Assembly: GCA_018266255.1 (NCBI GenBank)
Contig: JAFEAT010000014.1
Location: 248,001-312,000 of the forward strand
Source: Cyanobacteria bacterium SZAS-4
Lineage (GTDB): Bacteria; Cyanobacteriota; Vampirovibrionia; Obscuribacterales; Obscuribacteraceae
DNA: 64,000 bases
Direction of reading: 5' to 3'
Below the pieces are notes generated by a model. It searched no databases. It was not told where the DNA came from and worked only from the letters and a program-made list of their open reading frames with translations. The translations under genes and the position numbers were made by a program. Positions within the stretch are counted from its first letter, which is position 1, and each line of letters starts with the position of its first letter. Positions 36,385-44,309 of this stretch are shown piece after piece.

Positions 36385-37410
36385 ATGCCCAGTAGAGTCT
36401 TGATATTATCTTCACCTGAAGATGCTCATGCCACCAAAGTTGCGCAGCACTTAACTGAGCTGAATGTGCAGACTGTTTTCTGGCGATACGACCCATTTGT
36501 TCATGATTGCCAGTTAAATTTCGCTGTCGGCACAGACAGACGAGAGTTCAAGTTCAATAATGGCAGTGCCATGATCGACATGACTTCATTCGATTCAATC
36601 TGGCACAGACGACCAGGTTCTCTTAACGTCAAACAGTTTTTCGAACCCTGGATCGCAAGCATGATTGAAGTGGAGGCAACGCATGCGCTGCGTGGAATGC
36701 TGTATTCATTGCCACGCTTATGGGTGAATTTCCCAGCACGCGACGCAGTTGCATCTTTGAAGTTATTTCAACTGGAAGTGGCGAAGAACATTGGCATGGC
36801 TGTTCCGGAGACGATCGTCACTAACGAGCCAGAAAGTGCAAAAGCTTTCTACGAAAAAATGAGTGGACAGGTGATCTATAAATTGATCTCTGAGAAGAGT
36901 AACTTTTCTCTTCCGCACTATGAGTTCCCTCATGGTATTCCGACGCTTCCGGTGCGAGATTTGGATGTCTCCCACTTTGATCAAGTACGTCACGCGCCCC
37001 ATTTATTTCAAGAACGCATTCAAAAGAAAGCAGACATAAGAGTGACTGTGATCGGCAAGAAATTGTTTGCATCTCACATAGAAAGCCAGGCGGGGAAAGG
37101 CAAACTTGATTGGCGCACCGACTATGGAGTGCCCATGAAAACCTGGGATTTAGGCGATCAGTTGGCTGAGAAGTGTATGCAGTTGTTGATCAATTTGGGA
37201 CTGAATTATGGTGCCATCGATTTTTGTTTAGACGAAAACGAGCAGCACGTGTTTTTGGAAATAAACTCGGCTGGTCAATATTTATGGCTTGAAGAACCTA
37301 CAAAGACAGACTTATCCAAGGAAATGGCGCTCTTGCTTGGCGGTAAGAGTGATCCTTTAGTTAGTTACGAGCATGCGGCTTTTGGAAACGCGAATGGCAA
37401 TCATCCATAG
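36385..37410 (+). CDS. MvdC/MvdD-like ATP-grasp ligase
   Basis: 341 residues with the features of graspetide-type ATP-grasp ligases. The N-terminal pre-ATP-grasp strand is RVLILSSPEDAHATKVAQHL. Then come IWHRRPGSLNV, a central ATP-binding lysine region (VIYKLISEKSNF), LFQERIQKKADIRVTVIGKK, DWRTDYGVP, and the metal-binding end GAIDFCLDENEQHVFLEINS followed by GQYLWLEEPT at ~residues 275-305. In known members the ligase forms omega-ester or omega-amide links between side chains of a precursor. A RimK-like peptide ligase with another substrate is the main alternative. Its 3' end overlaps the end of the convergent oxygenase-like gene by 10 bp. Confidence 0.82.
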   Translation: MPSRVLILSSPEDAHATKVAQHLTELNVQTVFWRYDPFVHDCQLNFAVGTDRREFKFNNGSAMIDMTSFDSIWHRRPGSLNVKQFFEPWIASMIEVEATHALRGMLYSLPRLWVNFPARDAVASLKLFQLEVAKNIGMAVPETIVTNEPESAKAFYEKMSGQVIYKLISEKSNFSLPHYEFPHGIPTLPVRDLDVSHFDQVRHAPHLFQERIQKKADIRVTVIGKKLFASHIESQAGKGKLDWRTDYGVPMKTWDLGDQLAEKCMQLLINLGLNYGAIDFCLDENEQHVFLEINSAGQYLWLEEPTKTDLSKEMALLLGGKSDPLVSYEHAAFGNANGNHP

Positions 37411-38078
37411 ATGACGAGCGCGCCGTTTTGCATGAGTCCGTGACCCTGGAGCGTTATTCGTTCGTCGGTGGGCACCCACTTTTCAGCAATCGACATCTGA
37501 TGATAATGCTTGCCATCGTGTATGGTGGCAACTCCAACTTGGTACGGTTGATAGATTGCTTTGTCTTGATCTAATGCTCCAGACTGTTCAATTTCTTCCG
37601 CTGAGATTTGAGTGACGTCCCATATGTTAAGCCCTGTGCCATTTGCAGGCGAAACGATGGGCACAGTAAATGACATGGTCGAGTTTGGATCGGTCGAACC
37701 TTCAGGGTCCCAATTTAGATCCAAATACTGCAGATCGATATGTTTGTTGTAGACAACCGTAGAAAAGTCGACGGGACCGCAGTAGATATTGAATCCTGGC
37801 ACAGCCAGGTCATCTCTGAATTTTACGGTGCATCCATATGCTTTTGAAAACGCTTCTAGCAGCTTCTCGTACATCCACGAGAAGTGTTCTTTCAAAATTG
37901 GATTGCTTCGCTTGCTGGCTGCGTAGTACAGCGCTGCTGGCTTGTAATAAGAGATTCCGGCGCCGAGGCGATAGCGTTCGTCATCCCACAAGGGTTGCAA
38001 CTTGTGGATGCTTGCGCGCACGCGCTCGCAATCTTCAGCAGTTAGAACTTCGATGTTTTTGATTAGCGTTTTTGTCAC
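37401..38078 (-). CDS. 2-oxoglutarate/Fe(II) oxygenase-like protein
   Basis: 225 residues with a jelly-roll oxygenase pattern. YNKHIDLQYLDL supplies an H-x-D pair (H113, D115). GKHYHQM supplies a distal His (191 or 193). ERITLQGHG supplies an Arg about fourteen residues later (R207), the usual 2-oxoglutarate anchor. A hydroxylase acting on a peptide, sugar or small molecule is likely; the specific family was not identified. GTG start. It converges on the ATP-grasp gene with overlapping stops and precedes the HAD phosphatase on the same strand by 44 bp. Confidence 0.6.
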   Translation of the reverse strand: MTKTLIKNIEVLTAEDCERVRASIHKLQPLWDDERYRLGAGISYYKPAALYYAASKRSNPILKEHFSWMYEKLLEAFSKAYGCTVKFRDDLAVPGFNIYCGPVDFSTVVYNKHIDLQYLDLNWDPEGSTDPNSTMSFTVPIVSPANGTGLNIWDVTQISAEEIEQSGALDQDKAIYQPYQVGVATIHDGKHYHQMSIAEKWVPTDERITLQGHGLMQNGALVIYG

Positions 38079-38122
38079 TTCTGACTACCTGCGCTGAAAA
38101 CTTCGCTGTGCTACGAATTTCG

Positions 38123-38794
38123 TCACTTGATGAAGTACATCTTGTTCGGAAGTTTCTCGCAATCGAGCGAGTAGCCACCTGCTAAGTCTGAATACTGATC
38201 ACCGATGTTGAGAACAATTTTGAAACCCATCTCTTCGATTTTTTTTCGCACTGCAGTTTTATACTCTTCTGCCGGTGGACCACCATGCTTCTCTCTTAAA
38301 TAGAGTGCATCGTATGAAACGTTGTCGCGCACCAAGTTTATTATGGTCGGCTTGCGGTCTTTCTCTGGTCGACCAGTAATAAAAAAGATGGCATAACCCT
38401 GTGTGCGAGCCCATTCCAGCAAGTCGTAGGTGGGTTTCAGCACCGGGGCTTTTGATTCCTGTATCCACTTGTCGAAGATATCCCAACTTCGAATTGGATG
38501 CAGTCTAAATTGTGGACGGTTGTCTAGAAGTGTCTCGTCAAGATCTGACACGATAGCTAAATTGGTGTCATCCGGGTGTTGCTTCTTGTAGTCTGTGAGA
38601 AATTTTCTGGCTGAGCTTATTGCAGCAGCGAATTGCTTCTTATACTGGGAGGTCTCGGTAAACTTCAGCCCTTCTTCGTACCCTTCAGCGGTTGGAGGTG
38701 CTTCAGGCACGGTAATTTCCGAGCATGGACAAGCCATCGCGCCACTGCAAAAGTAGAGCGCCGCCATTGAGAGCGAGATGATGCGATTAATCAT
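38123..38794 (-). CDS. Secreted HAD-superfamily acid phosphatase (class B / e(P4)-like)
   Basis: 223 residues from the ATG at 38794; a longer frame would overlap the upstream small gene. The N-terminus is a signal peptide (MINRIISLSMAALYFCSGAM followed by A-C). The HAD core has LAIVSDLDETLLDNRPQF (D-x-D nucleophile motif), GYAIFFITGRPEKDRKPT (motif II) and IVLNIGDQYSDLAGG (the final G-D-x-x-x-D). This matches the acid phosphatase / 5'-nucleotidase lipoprotein e(P4) family, which removes phosphate in the periplasm. Lipidation at the first Cys is uncertain because the -3 position is not Leu. Confidence 0.82.
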   Translation of the reverse strand: MINRIISLSMAALYFCSGAMACPCSEITVPEAPPTAEGYEEGLKFTETSQYKKQFAAAISSARKFLTDYKKQHPDDTNLAIVSDLDETLLDNRPQFRLHPIRSWDIFDKWIQESKAPVLKPTYDLLEWARTQGYAIFFITGRPEKDRKPTIINLVRDNVSYDALYLREKHGGPPAEEYKTAVRKKIEEMGFKIVLNIGDQYSDLAGGYSLDCEKLPNKMYFIK

Positions 38795-38864
38795 GCGCAG
38801 ATCGTAGCAAGCCGCGCGAAAGTTGGGTGCTGATGTAACAAAATTCGCGTAGACCGTGGACGGA

Positions 38865-39131
38865 CTATTTGCCCGACATATTGACGCCGCGACCTGCTGC
38901 GTAAGTGGTACTGCCGGCGATGTATATTTCTTTGCGAGTAGGCTTTTTGATTTCGATGGTGCGCTGTTCAACCGGCGACTCGGCTGGGCAACCTTCATAA
39001 ATGCCCCAGTAGGTCGAGCCCACTTTCTTTTTAGGACCTTTTGATTCTGGAAGGAAGCGGTGCGGCTCTGCGACCACCATGAGCAGCGTGAAAGCCACTA
39101 CTCCAACAAACAGAAATAGAACTATGTCCAT
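38865..39131 (-). CDS. Small single-helix membrane protein of unknown function
   Basis: 88 residues. An N-terminal transmembrane helix (IVLFLFVGVVAFTLLMVV) is followed by a basic, polar tail with YWGIYEGCPAESPVE. An AGGTGA ribosome-binding site precedes the ATG at 39129-39131. It sits 70 bp upstream of the HAD phosphatase on the same strand. No family was recognised. Confidence 0.55.
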   Translation of the reverse strand: MDIVLFLFVGVVAFTLLMVVAEPHRFLPESKGPKKKVGSTYWGIYEGCPAESPVEQRTIEIKKPTRKEIYIAGSTTYAAGRGVNMSGK

Positions 39132-39319
39132 AAATCACCTGGCTAATGCGACTACGGTCTGCCTACAGCTCCAGAACCGGATATCAACACACCGACCTTT
39201 CGGTCAAAACCCGTATTGTCGGGTGGCGCCTGATTCGCTGGAGAAATCAAGTGATCGTAGATTAATCTATTGGGCCAGGTCTGTCCATGGTGATTTCCTC
39301 ACCTGAGCCATAATTCATC

Positions 39320-39350
39320 AAAAAGGGCACGGCTTAATACCGTGCCCCTT
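39320..39350 (-). terminator. Rho-independent terminator of the 53-aa gene
   Basis: An 8-bp perfect stem (GGGCACGG / CCGTGCCC, 39325-39332 with 39340-39347) with a seven-base loop. On the minus strand it is followed by TTTTT (39320-39324). Confidence 0.85.
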
Positions 39351-39372
39351 GGGAATTTCAGTTTTTTAGCCC

Positions 39373-39534
39373 CTACCGTTTCATCACTTCAACCAGGTCC
39401 GTATACATTCCTGCTATTTCAGCCGTAATGCTCGAAGTTAGCGGGTTTTCCTGCGAGTGCTTAGTAAATTCTTCTGCTTTAGTTTCGAAGACGCTGATCA
39501 GGCGTTGGTTGAAGTTCTTGACGTGTTCGTTCAT
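39373..39534 (-). CDS. 53-residue hypothetical protein
   Basis: A short ORF with ATG at 39532-39534 and TAG at 39373-39375, encoding MNEHVKNFNQRLISVFETKA and so on, ending TDLVEVMKR. It is predicted to be helical and polar. A GA-rich stretch (TAGAAAG) precedes the ATG and a strong terminator lies 23 bp beyond the stop. It is bracketed by the HU terminator upstream, so it is a monocistronic gene. The function is unknown. Clean boundaries rather than homology support it. Confidence 0.6.
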   Translation of the reverse strand: MNEHVKNFNQRLISVFETKAEEFTKHSQENPLTSSITAEIAGMYTDLVEVMKR

Positions 39535-39696
39535 GATTTGCTTTCTAGGGCAGGGGTTGTTAAAGAGAGCGCGCGGGTAGTGCGTTCGAGAGTATGAATT
39601 AATTCTGTCTCAAAAGGTTGCCAAGCTCAATAGGGAATTTAAAGAAAATGGCTCCCGCACTCACTTTTTAATCAACGATATATCGGACGTATGCAT

Positions 39697-39720
39697 AAAG
39701 GGCTCCATTTGGAGCCCTTT
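39697..39720. terminator. Rho-independent terminator downstream of the HU gene
   Basis: A 10-bp perfect stem AAAGGGCTCC / GGAGCCCTTT with a four-base loop, 25 bp after the HU stop. The A/T ends of the stem could act in both directions. Confidence 0.8.
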
Positions 39721-39744
39721 GCGCAGTTTCTATAATCGCTGTTG

Positions 39745-40107
39745 TTAGCGCTTTTTGGCTTTTGCAGCCTTGCTTGCTGTCTTCTTGGTGGAAGACTTCG
39801 TTCCAGGAGCTTGATAGCTCTTCAATTTGGAACGACCGTCAACAACGTCTTTCAACTCTTGTCCGGCGCGGAACGCAGGGACACGGCTGGAAGGAATGCG
39901 AAGTGGTGCCAACGTTCTAGGATTCCGGCCAGTTCTGGCTTGACGGTTGCGCCGTTCAAAAGTGCCAAAACCAACCAGGGTGACTCTATCACCCTTGCTC
40001 AGGGCGCCCGTGATCGAATGCAGCAGACCTGTTAGGGTCATGCCTACTTCGGTTTTGGGTTGTCCTGTGAGTTCCGCGATTTCGCTGATTAGCTCAGCTC
40101 GGTTCAT
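39745..40107 (-). CDS. HU-family DNA-binding protein with lysine-rich C-terminal tail
   Basis: 120 residues. The first ~90 are a standard HU/IHF domain: MNRAELISEIAELTGQPKTE, VTLVGFGTFERRNRQARTGR and NPRTLAPLRIPSSRVPAF, the DNA-binding arm. The last ~28 residues are Lys/Ala/Ser/Thr-rich (SSTKKTASKAAKAKKR), like the histone-H1-like tails on some HU proteins. It binds and bends DNA in the nucleoid. A strong AAAGGAGGA ribosome-binding site and a candidate promoter lie upstream, and a terminator follows. Confidence 0.93.
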   Translation of the reverse strand: MNRAELISEIAELTGQPKTEVGMTLTGLLHSITGALSKGDRVTLVGFGTFERRNRQARTGRNPRTLAPLRIPSSRVPAFRAGQELKDVVDGRSKLKSYQAPGTKSSTKKTASKAAKAKKR

Positions 40108-40159
40108 CTTGTTTCCTCCTTTGGAGACGAAAAACCAGCTAGAGGGCTTCCAAACGCGG

Positions 40160-40189
40160 ATGTTATCACTGGCTAATGTATTCTTTCAA
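40160..40189 (-). promoter_or_regulatory. Candidate promoter of the HU gene
   Basis: On the minus strand, TTGAAA and an extended -10 (TGATAACAT) are separated by 18 bases, about 55 bp before the HU start. This is consensus matching only. Confidence 0.4.
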
Positions 40190-40297
40190 GGGCTACTGGG
40201 CTAGATCTAGAGAATTTTTTGTGGCAAATCCAGATGCTAAGACGTCGATTTAACACGGTGTATCGCGGATAATAGTAGGGTTGATGGCGAGACGGAT

Positions 40298-41959
40298 ATG
40301 CTCGACGCTCAGTTATTTCACCAACCAACTCTCAGGCAGCTTCTCAATTCAGAGGCTCTGGCAGAGGCTCAGGTTTTGTACGGCGATGATCTGATCGATC
40401 GTCCTGTGGTTCAAGTAGTGGCAAGTCTCACGCCCGCACCGCGGGCAGGCAGTTTAGCGGTGTGTCGAATGGAGACTCTGGTGGGGCTGGAAGCAGCGGC
40501 TCTTGATGGTCTCTCGGCTCTGGTGATCATCAAACAATCGAGCTCCGAGAGTCTTCCTCCGATCACTCCCAGTTCGACCGCAGTGCCTCAACCAGCACCA
40601 CTGGGTCTTGGAATAGATGTGGCGCTAAAGCGGATCACGAAGTTATGCTCGGACGAAGAAATTCCACTGATCTTGATTCCGGGATTCGGTGACAGCGCGC
40701 AAATAGCCGAAGATGTTCGAATTGCTTTTCTGCGCGAATTGAAACTTAGCAGCGCGCGATTACATTCGGCATTGCTCTCACTCCTTTTAGATGAGGGCTT
40801 AGACGGTGTTGTCGAAGAGATCAGCAATCGTCTCAATAGACCAGTCGTGATAGAGACAGCTGACTTCAAAGTATTGGCGTCGAGGAATATGGGTGCGACT
40901 CCGGCCAGCCAACAGCGAATGTTGGCGGAGGAAGCATCAAAGGCCATGCGTCGTCGCTTCTCCAGTCATGAGAAGTTGCACAATCAAGACATCGTCTTGT
41001 CGCCACTAAAAGTGGGAAGAAGGCTTGTTCTGCCGATTTTGCTCAGCGACGCGCTTGTCGGTTTCATTGCGGTTATGGTGCGGCCAAACGACGATACTGA
41101 AATGATCAGCGAGTATTTGCAGGCTGCTGCGCTGGCTGCGATGGTGGAGTTCAGCCAGCGTCGTCGGGACGGCTCTGTCTTTACTGTAACCCAACAGAGT
41201 TTGCTCAAGGATCTGCTCACTGGTAATACGCTTTCTGCTTCGGACCAGGAGCGGTTTGAACGGCATTATGGCTTTGACTTGTGCGACGGACTTTTGATGT
41301 TCGCAGTCGAATCTGCTGCTACCCGTGGTGGCGCAACGAAGAGTTTTTCCGAAGATGGTTTTGCCTCTACTGAAATCGAAGGCACGAGAGTTTTTGTGGT
41401 GCCTTTCTTTGAAAAGTCTGGTACTACCTGGCAGATTGAGGCTCAGAATCTGGCCGGTAAGATAAAAGAATTTGCTGGTGGCACTGAGAAAGTTAAAGTC
41501 CAAATTGGTGCTTCACGAACTGCGCAGACGATTTTAGATCTCCCCGAGGCCTATCGAGAAGCCCGCCAAGCCTTGATCATCGGCTCGATGGTGAACGGTG
41601 ACAACGATTTTATCATCGGCTATGGTGAGCTCGGGATCAAGCGTTTGCTCTATTTGATGATCGACCATCCAGAGTTGGATCGATTTTACGAAGAAAATTT
41701 GGCGCCGCTTGAAGCTTACGACACTGAATGGGAAAGCGAACTGGTTGAGAGTTTGCGTGTCTACCTCGAGCAGGGGGCTAATCTGAATTCGGCGGCTAGA
41801 GCACTCTTCATTCACCGCCACACACTGCGTTATCGCCTGGAGCAGATAGCCGATATTCTCAAAGTCGATATTGATTCCCAAGAAGTTTTATTGAACCTGC
41901 AAATTGCATTCCTGATTCGTGATATGAAAAACAACGTTCGAGGAAAGGGCAGACCGTGA
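40298..41959 (+). CDS. PucR-family transcriptional regulator
   Basis: 553 residues. The N-terminal region (TLRQLLNSEALAEAQVLYGD; AGSLAVCRMETLVGLEAAAL) resembles the PucR N-terminal sensor domain. A middle GAF/GGDEF-like linker (VVIETADFKVLASRNMG) precedes the C-terminal HTH_30: LRVYLEQGANLNSAARALFI, then HRHTLRYRLEQIADIL. These regulators respond to metabolites such as purines or amino acids. The next gene, 39 bp downstream, is a PotA-like ATPase, so control of a polyamine or amino-acid uptake system is a fair guess (inference). Confidence 0.85.
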   Translation: MLDAQLFHQPTLRQLLNSEALAEAQVLYGDDLIDRPVVQVVASLTPAPRAGSLAVCRMETLVGLEAAALDGLSALVIIKQSSSESLPPITPSSTAVPQPAPLGLGIDVALKRITKLCSDEEIPLILIPGFGDSAQIAEDVRIAFLRELKLSSARLHSALLSLLLDEGLDGVVEEISNRLNRPVVIETADFKVLASRNMGATPASQQRMLAEEASKAMRRRFSSHEKLHNQDIVLSPLKVGRRLVLPILLSDALVGFIAVMVRPNDDTEMISEYLQAAALAAMVEFSQRRRDGSVFTVTQQSLLKDLLTGNTLSASDQERFERHYGFDLCDGLLMFAVESAATRGGATKSFSEDGFASTEIEGTRVFVVPFFEKSGTTWQIEAQNLAGKIKEFAGGTEKVKVQIGASRTAQTILDLPEAYREARQALIIGSMVNGDNDFIIGYGELGIKRLLYLMIDHPELDRFYEENLAPLEAYDTEWESELVESLRVYLEQGANLNSAARALFIHRHTLRYRLEQIADILKVDIDSQEVLLNLQIAFLIRDMKNNVRGKGRP

Positions 41960-41998
41960 GCGACTTGAGCGCCTTAGCAAAGTGTGGACAACGCTGTG

Positions 41999-43123
41999 AT
42001 GATCGATAGTCAGACTCTCAATAGTGATAAGAAGAGTGCGACGACCAGCGCTGTTGAAGTGCTGAAGGTGTCCAAAAGATTTGGCACCAACCTGGCTGTT
42101 AACAACATAAATTTGGTCGTTGAACCGGGAGAATTTTTTAGTTTTCTAGGACCATCCGGCTGCGGTAAAACGACACTGCTGCGTATGATCGCTGGATTCG
42201 AACATCCAACTGAAGGGGCTATTGCAATTGATGGTGCCAATATGGTGGCAGTGCCACCGCACAAGCGACCTGTGAACATGGTCTTCCAGAATTACGCTTT
42301 GTTTCCACATTTGACCCTTGGTGATAACGTTGCGTTTGGATTGAAGTCGAAGGCGAAATTTTCCAAAACTGAAATTGCTGATCGTGTCAAAGAGGCACTA
42401 GAGTTGGTGCGCTTGGGGCAATTTATCGATCGTCTCCCCAGTCAAATCTCAGGTGGGCAGCAGCAGCGGGTTGCGCTTGCAAGAGCGGTGGTCAACAATC
42501 CGAGTGTCTTACTCCTCGATGAACCTCTCTCTGCACTCGACCCGCAAATTAGAGAAGAGATGCAGTTCGAATTAGCGCGACTGCAAAAACGGTTGGGTAT
42601 GACATTTATTATGGTCACGCACGATCAAAATGAGGCTCTGGCTTTATCCAGTCGCATAGCGGTTTTCTGTCAGGGGAATTTAGAGCAGGTGGCGAAACCC
42701 GAGGTCATCTACAAGTCTCCTACAACTTTATTCGTCGCAAAATTTATCGGGCAAACGAATGTGCTCGAAGGAGAAATCGCCGGCTATGACGAGCAATATT
42801 ATAAGTTGACAGTCGATGGAGGATTGGAGCTGCTTGCCACCATTGATGGAGACCGGTTACAAAAAGGCACCAGGATTGCAGCTTTGATCAAGCCAAGCGC
42901 TGCGCACTTTGTCAGAGAAAGTTATGTGGCCGCTCGTGGTGAACGAGTGTTTGATGCGCAGATCCTGAACAAGAGTTATCAGGGAACAAGCACAGAGTTC
43001 TTGGTCAGCATTCAGGGACGAGAATTGCGCATGTCCAGCATCAATGCGACAAGTCAGATGTGGACAGAAGAACGGGCCAGAGTTCTCATTCCCGCCGAGT
43101 CATGTAACGTCTTGCCGCTTTAA
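41999..43123 (+). CDS. ABC transporter ATP-binding protein, PotA-like (spermidine/putrescine type)
   Basis: About 374 residues from the ATG at 41999; an in-frame GTG at 41984 is also possible. All ABC motifs are present: Walker A GPSGCGKTT, Q-loop MVFQNYALFPHLTL, signature QISGGQQQRVALARA, Walker B VLLLDEPLSALD, then the switch His in VTHDQNEAL. The C-terminal ~130 residues form a TOBE-type regulatory domain, as in PotA/CysA/UgpC. No permease genes are adjacent. The PotD-like binding protein is 12.7 kb away at 54668. The 3' end nearly touches the convergent GT2 gene. Confidence 0.9.
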   Translation: MIDSQTLNSDKKSATTSAVEVLKVSKRFGTNLAVNNINLVVEPGEFFSFLGPSGCGKTTLLRMIAGFEHPTEGAIAIDGANMVAVPPHKRPVNMVFQNYALFPHLTLGDNVAFGLKSKAKFSKTEIADRVKEALELVRLGQFIDRLPSQISGGQQQRVALARAVVNNPSVLLLDEPLSALDPQIREEMQFELARLQKRLGMTFIMVTHDQNEALALSSRIAVFCQGNLEQVAKPEVIYKSPTTLFVAKFIGQTNVLEGEIAGYDEQYYKLTVDGGLELLATIDGDRLQKGTRIAALIKPSAAHFVRESYVAARGERVFDAQILNKSYQGTSTEFLVSIQGRELRMSSINATSQMWTEERARVLIPAESCNVLPL

Positions 43124-43127
43124 AGTT

Positions 43128-44132
43128 TTAGCGCGTCGATTTTGTGCTGGCTAAGTAATCGTGAGCGCGTTGCTCTCGTTCGGAACGCAATTCTGATTGA
43201 TGGGAAACGAAGATCGGTGTCGTCAATTCGCGCAGACTCAATGCTTTCGTCTGGTTGACGATCTGGAAGAAGATGCAGGAAGTTGCGGCAATGATTGCAG
43301 ATGCAACTGCCAGAACACCGGCTGCAACCAACAGTATCGGCAAGTTGTGCCCAGAAACTAGCAGCAACGAATAGAAGATCGCGAGAGTAGGTGCTGATGC
43401 AAACAGAAAGAATGACAGGATGATTGAGCGGATAGCGATTCTTTCTGAAAACGGAAGCAACATTCTGAAGCCGTGTGATACCAGGCTGACCAGAGTCATT
43501 TTGCTGGAGCCGTGATAGCGTGAGCCTCGTGCCAGTGGAATGTTGTATCGATTGATCGGTAAACCAAGCAGTGACGAGGAATAGCAGTAATCAAAAAATG
43601 GGTGGAAGAGAATGTTTTTGACTACCCAGCCCCGATAAGCGGCGAAGTTTCCGTTGCGCACGACGGTGCCTGTAAGGGTACTGAAAAATAGTTTGAAGAA
43701 GAAATACAAAGATTTGAAAAGCAGACTTTCATTTCTTTTCGTTCGCTGCGCCAGGCAGACTGAATGCAAATTGTGCTCGTGCTCGAGCAGCGGATACAGA
43801 AGGCTTGGCAAATCTTCGGGCCTGTCTTCTCCATCGCAATCGAGGGTGACCACATAGTCTTCCGCTGCAATGGATTGCGACATTTTGCGCAGACCGAAAA
43901 CGAGTGCGCCCTGGTGCCCTAGATTGTATGGGGCAGTTACAACTTCTACTTGAGGGTGCGCGTCGAGGGTTGAGAGTTCGGAATCTTGACCGCCCGAATC
44001 GTCAATCAGCACGAAGCGCAATGACAGCTGTGCCAGCTCTTTGGCGGCGATTTGATTCGCTCTTTTTTGAAGTTCTAGAAATGACTGGCAGTCGTAAAAG
44101 CAGGGCACGAACAACCACAGAACTTTGCGCAT
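43128..44132 (-). CDS. GT2 glycosyltransferase with C-terminal membrane helices
   Basis: About 334 residues from the ATG at 44132; ATG codons at 44144 and 44183 are alternatives. The GT-A domain shows KVLWLFVPCFYDCQSFLELQ, RFVLIDDSGGQDSEL and YVVTLDCDGEDRPEDLPSLL, with D-x-D. Residues ~200-310 contain two to three hydrophobic helices. The layout matches DPM1/GtrB-like enzymes that put a sugar onto a polyprenyl phosphate. The product could feed the GT-C-type proteins in this window (inference). Confidence 0.82.
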   Translation of the reverse strand: MRKVLWLFVPCFYDCQSFLELQKRANQIAAKELAQLSLRFVLIDDSGGQDSELSTLDAHPQVEVVTAPYNLGHQGALVFGLRKMSQSIAAEDYVVTLDCDGEDRPEDLPSLLYPLLEHEHNLHSVCLAQRTKRNESLLFKSLYFFFKLFFSTLTGTVVRNGNFAAYRGWVVKNILFHPFFDYCYSSSLLGLPINRYNIPLARGSRYHGSSKMTLVSLVSHGFRMLLPFSERIAIRSIILSFFLFASAPTLAIFYSLLLVSGHNLPILLVAAGVLAVASAIIAATSCIFFQIVNQTKALSLRELTTPIFVSHQSELRSEREQRAHDYLASTKSTR

Positions 44133-44309
44133 ACTCGGAACCATCTCAAATGTGTGCCAGATGACAAGCTTATGCCATATCAAGCGGAAGCAAGGTCATT
44201 TTGGCACAGTTGTTACATGTTGCTGGATGAAAAGAGTTCAATTGAACTATCTATTGAGATAGGCCAAAATCACATATCTAGATAAGTTTCAGTAGCAGGT
44301 CAGCGATTC

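Noticed and set aside
39079-39306. Plus-strand frame of 75 codons near the small membrane gene
   Set aside because: Overlaps the 88-aa gene and the region before the terminator; composition and lack of start signals argue against it.
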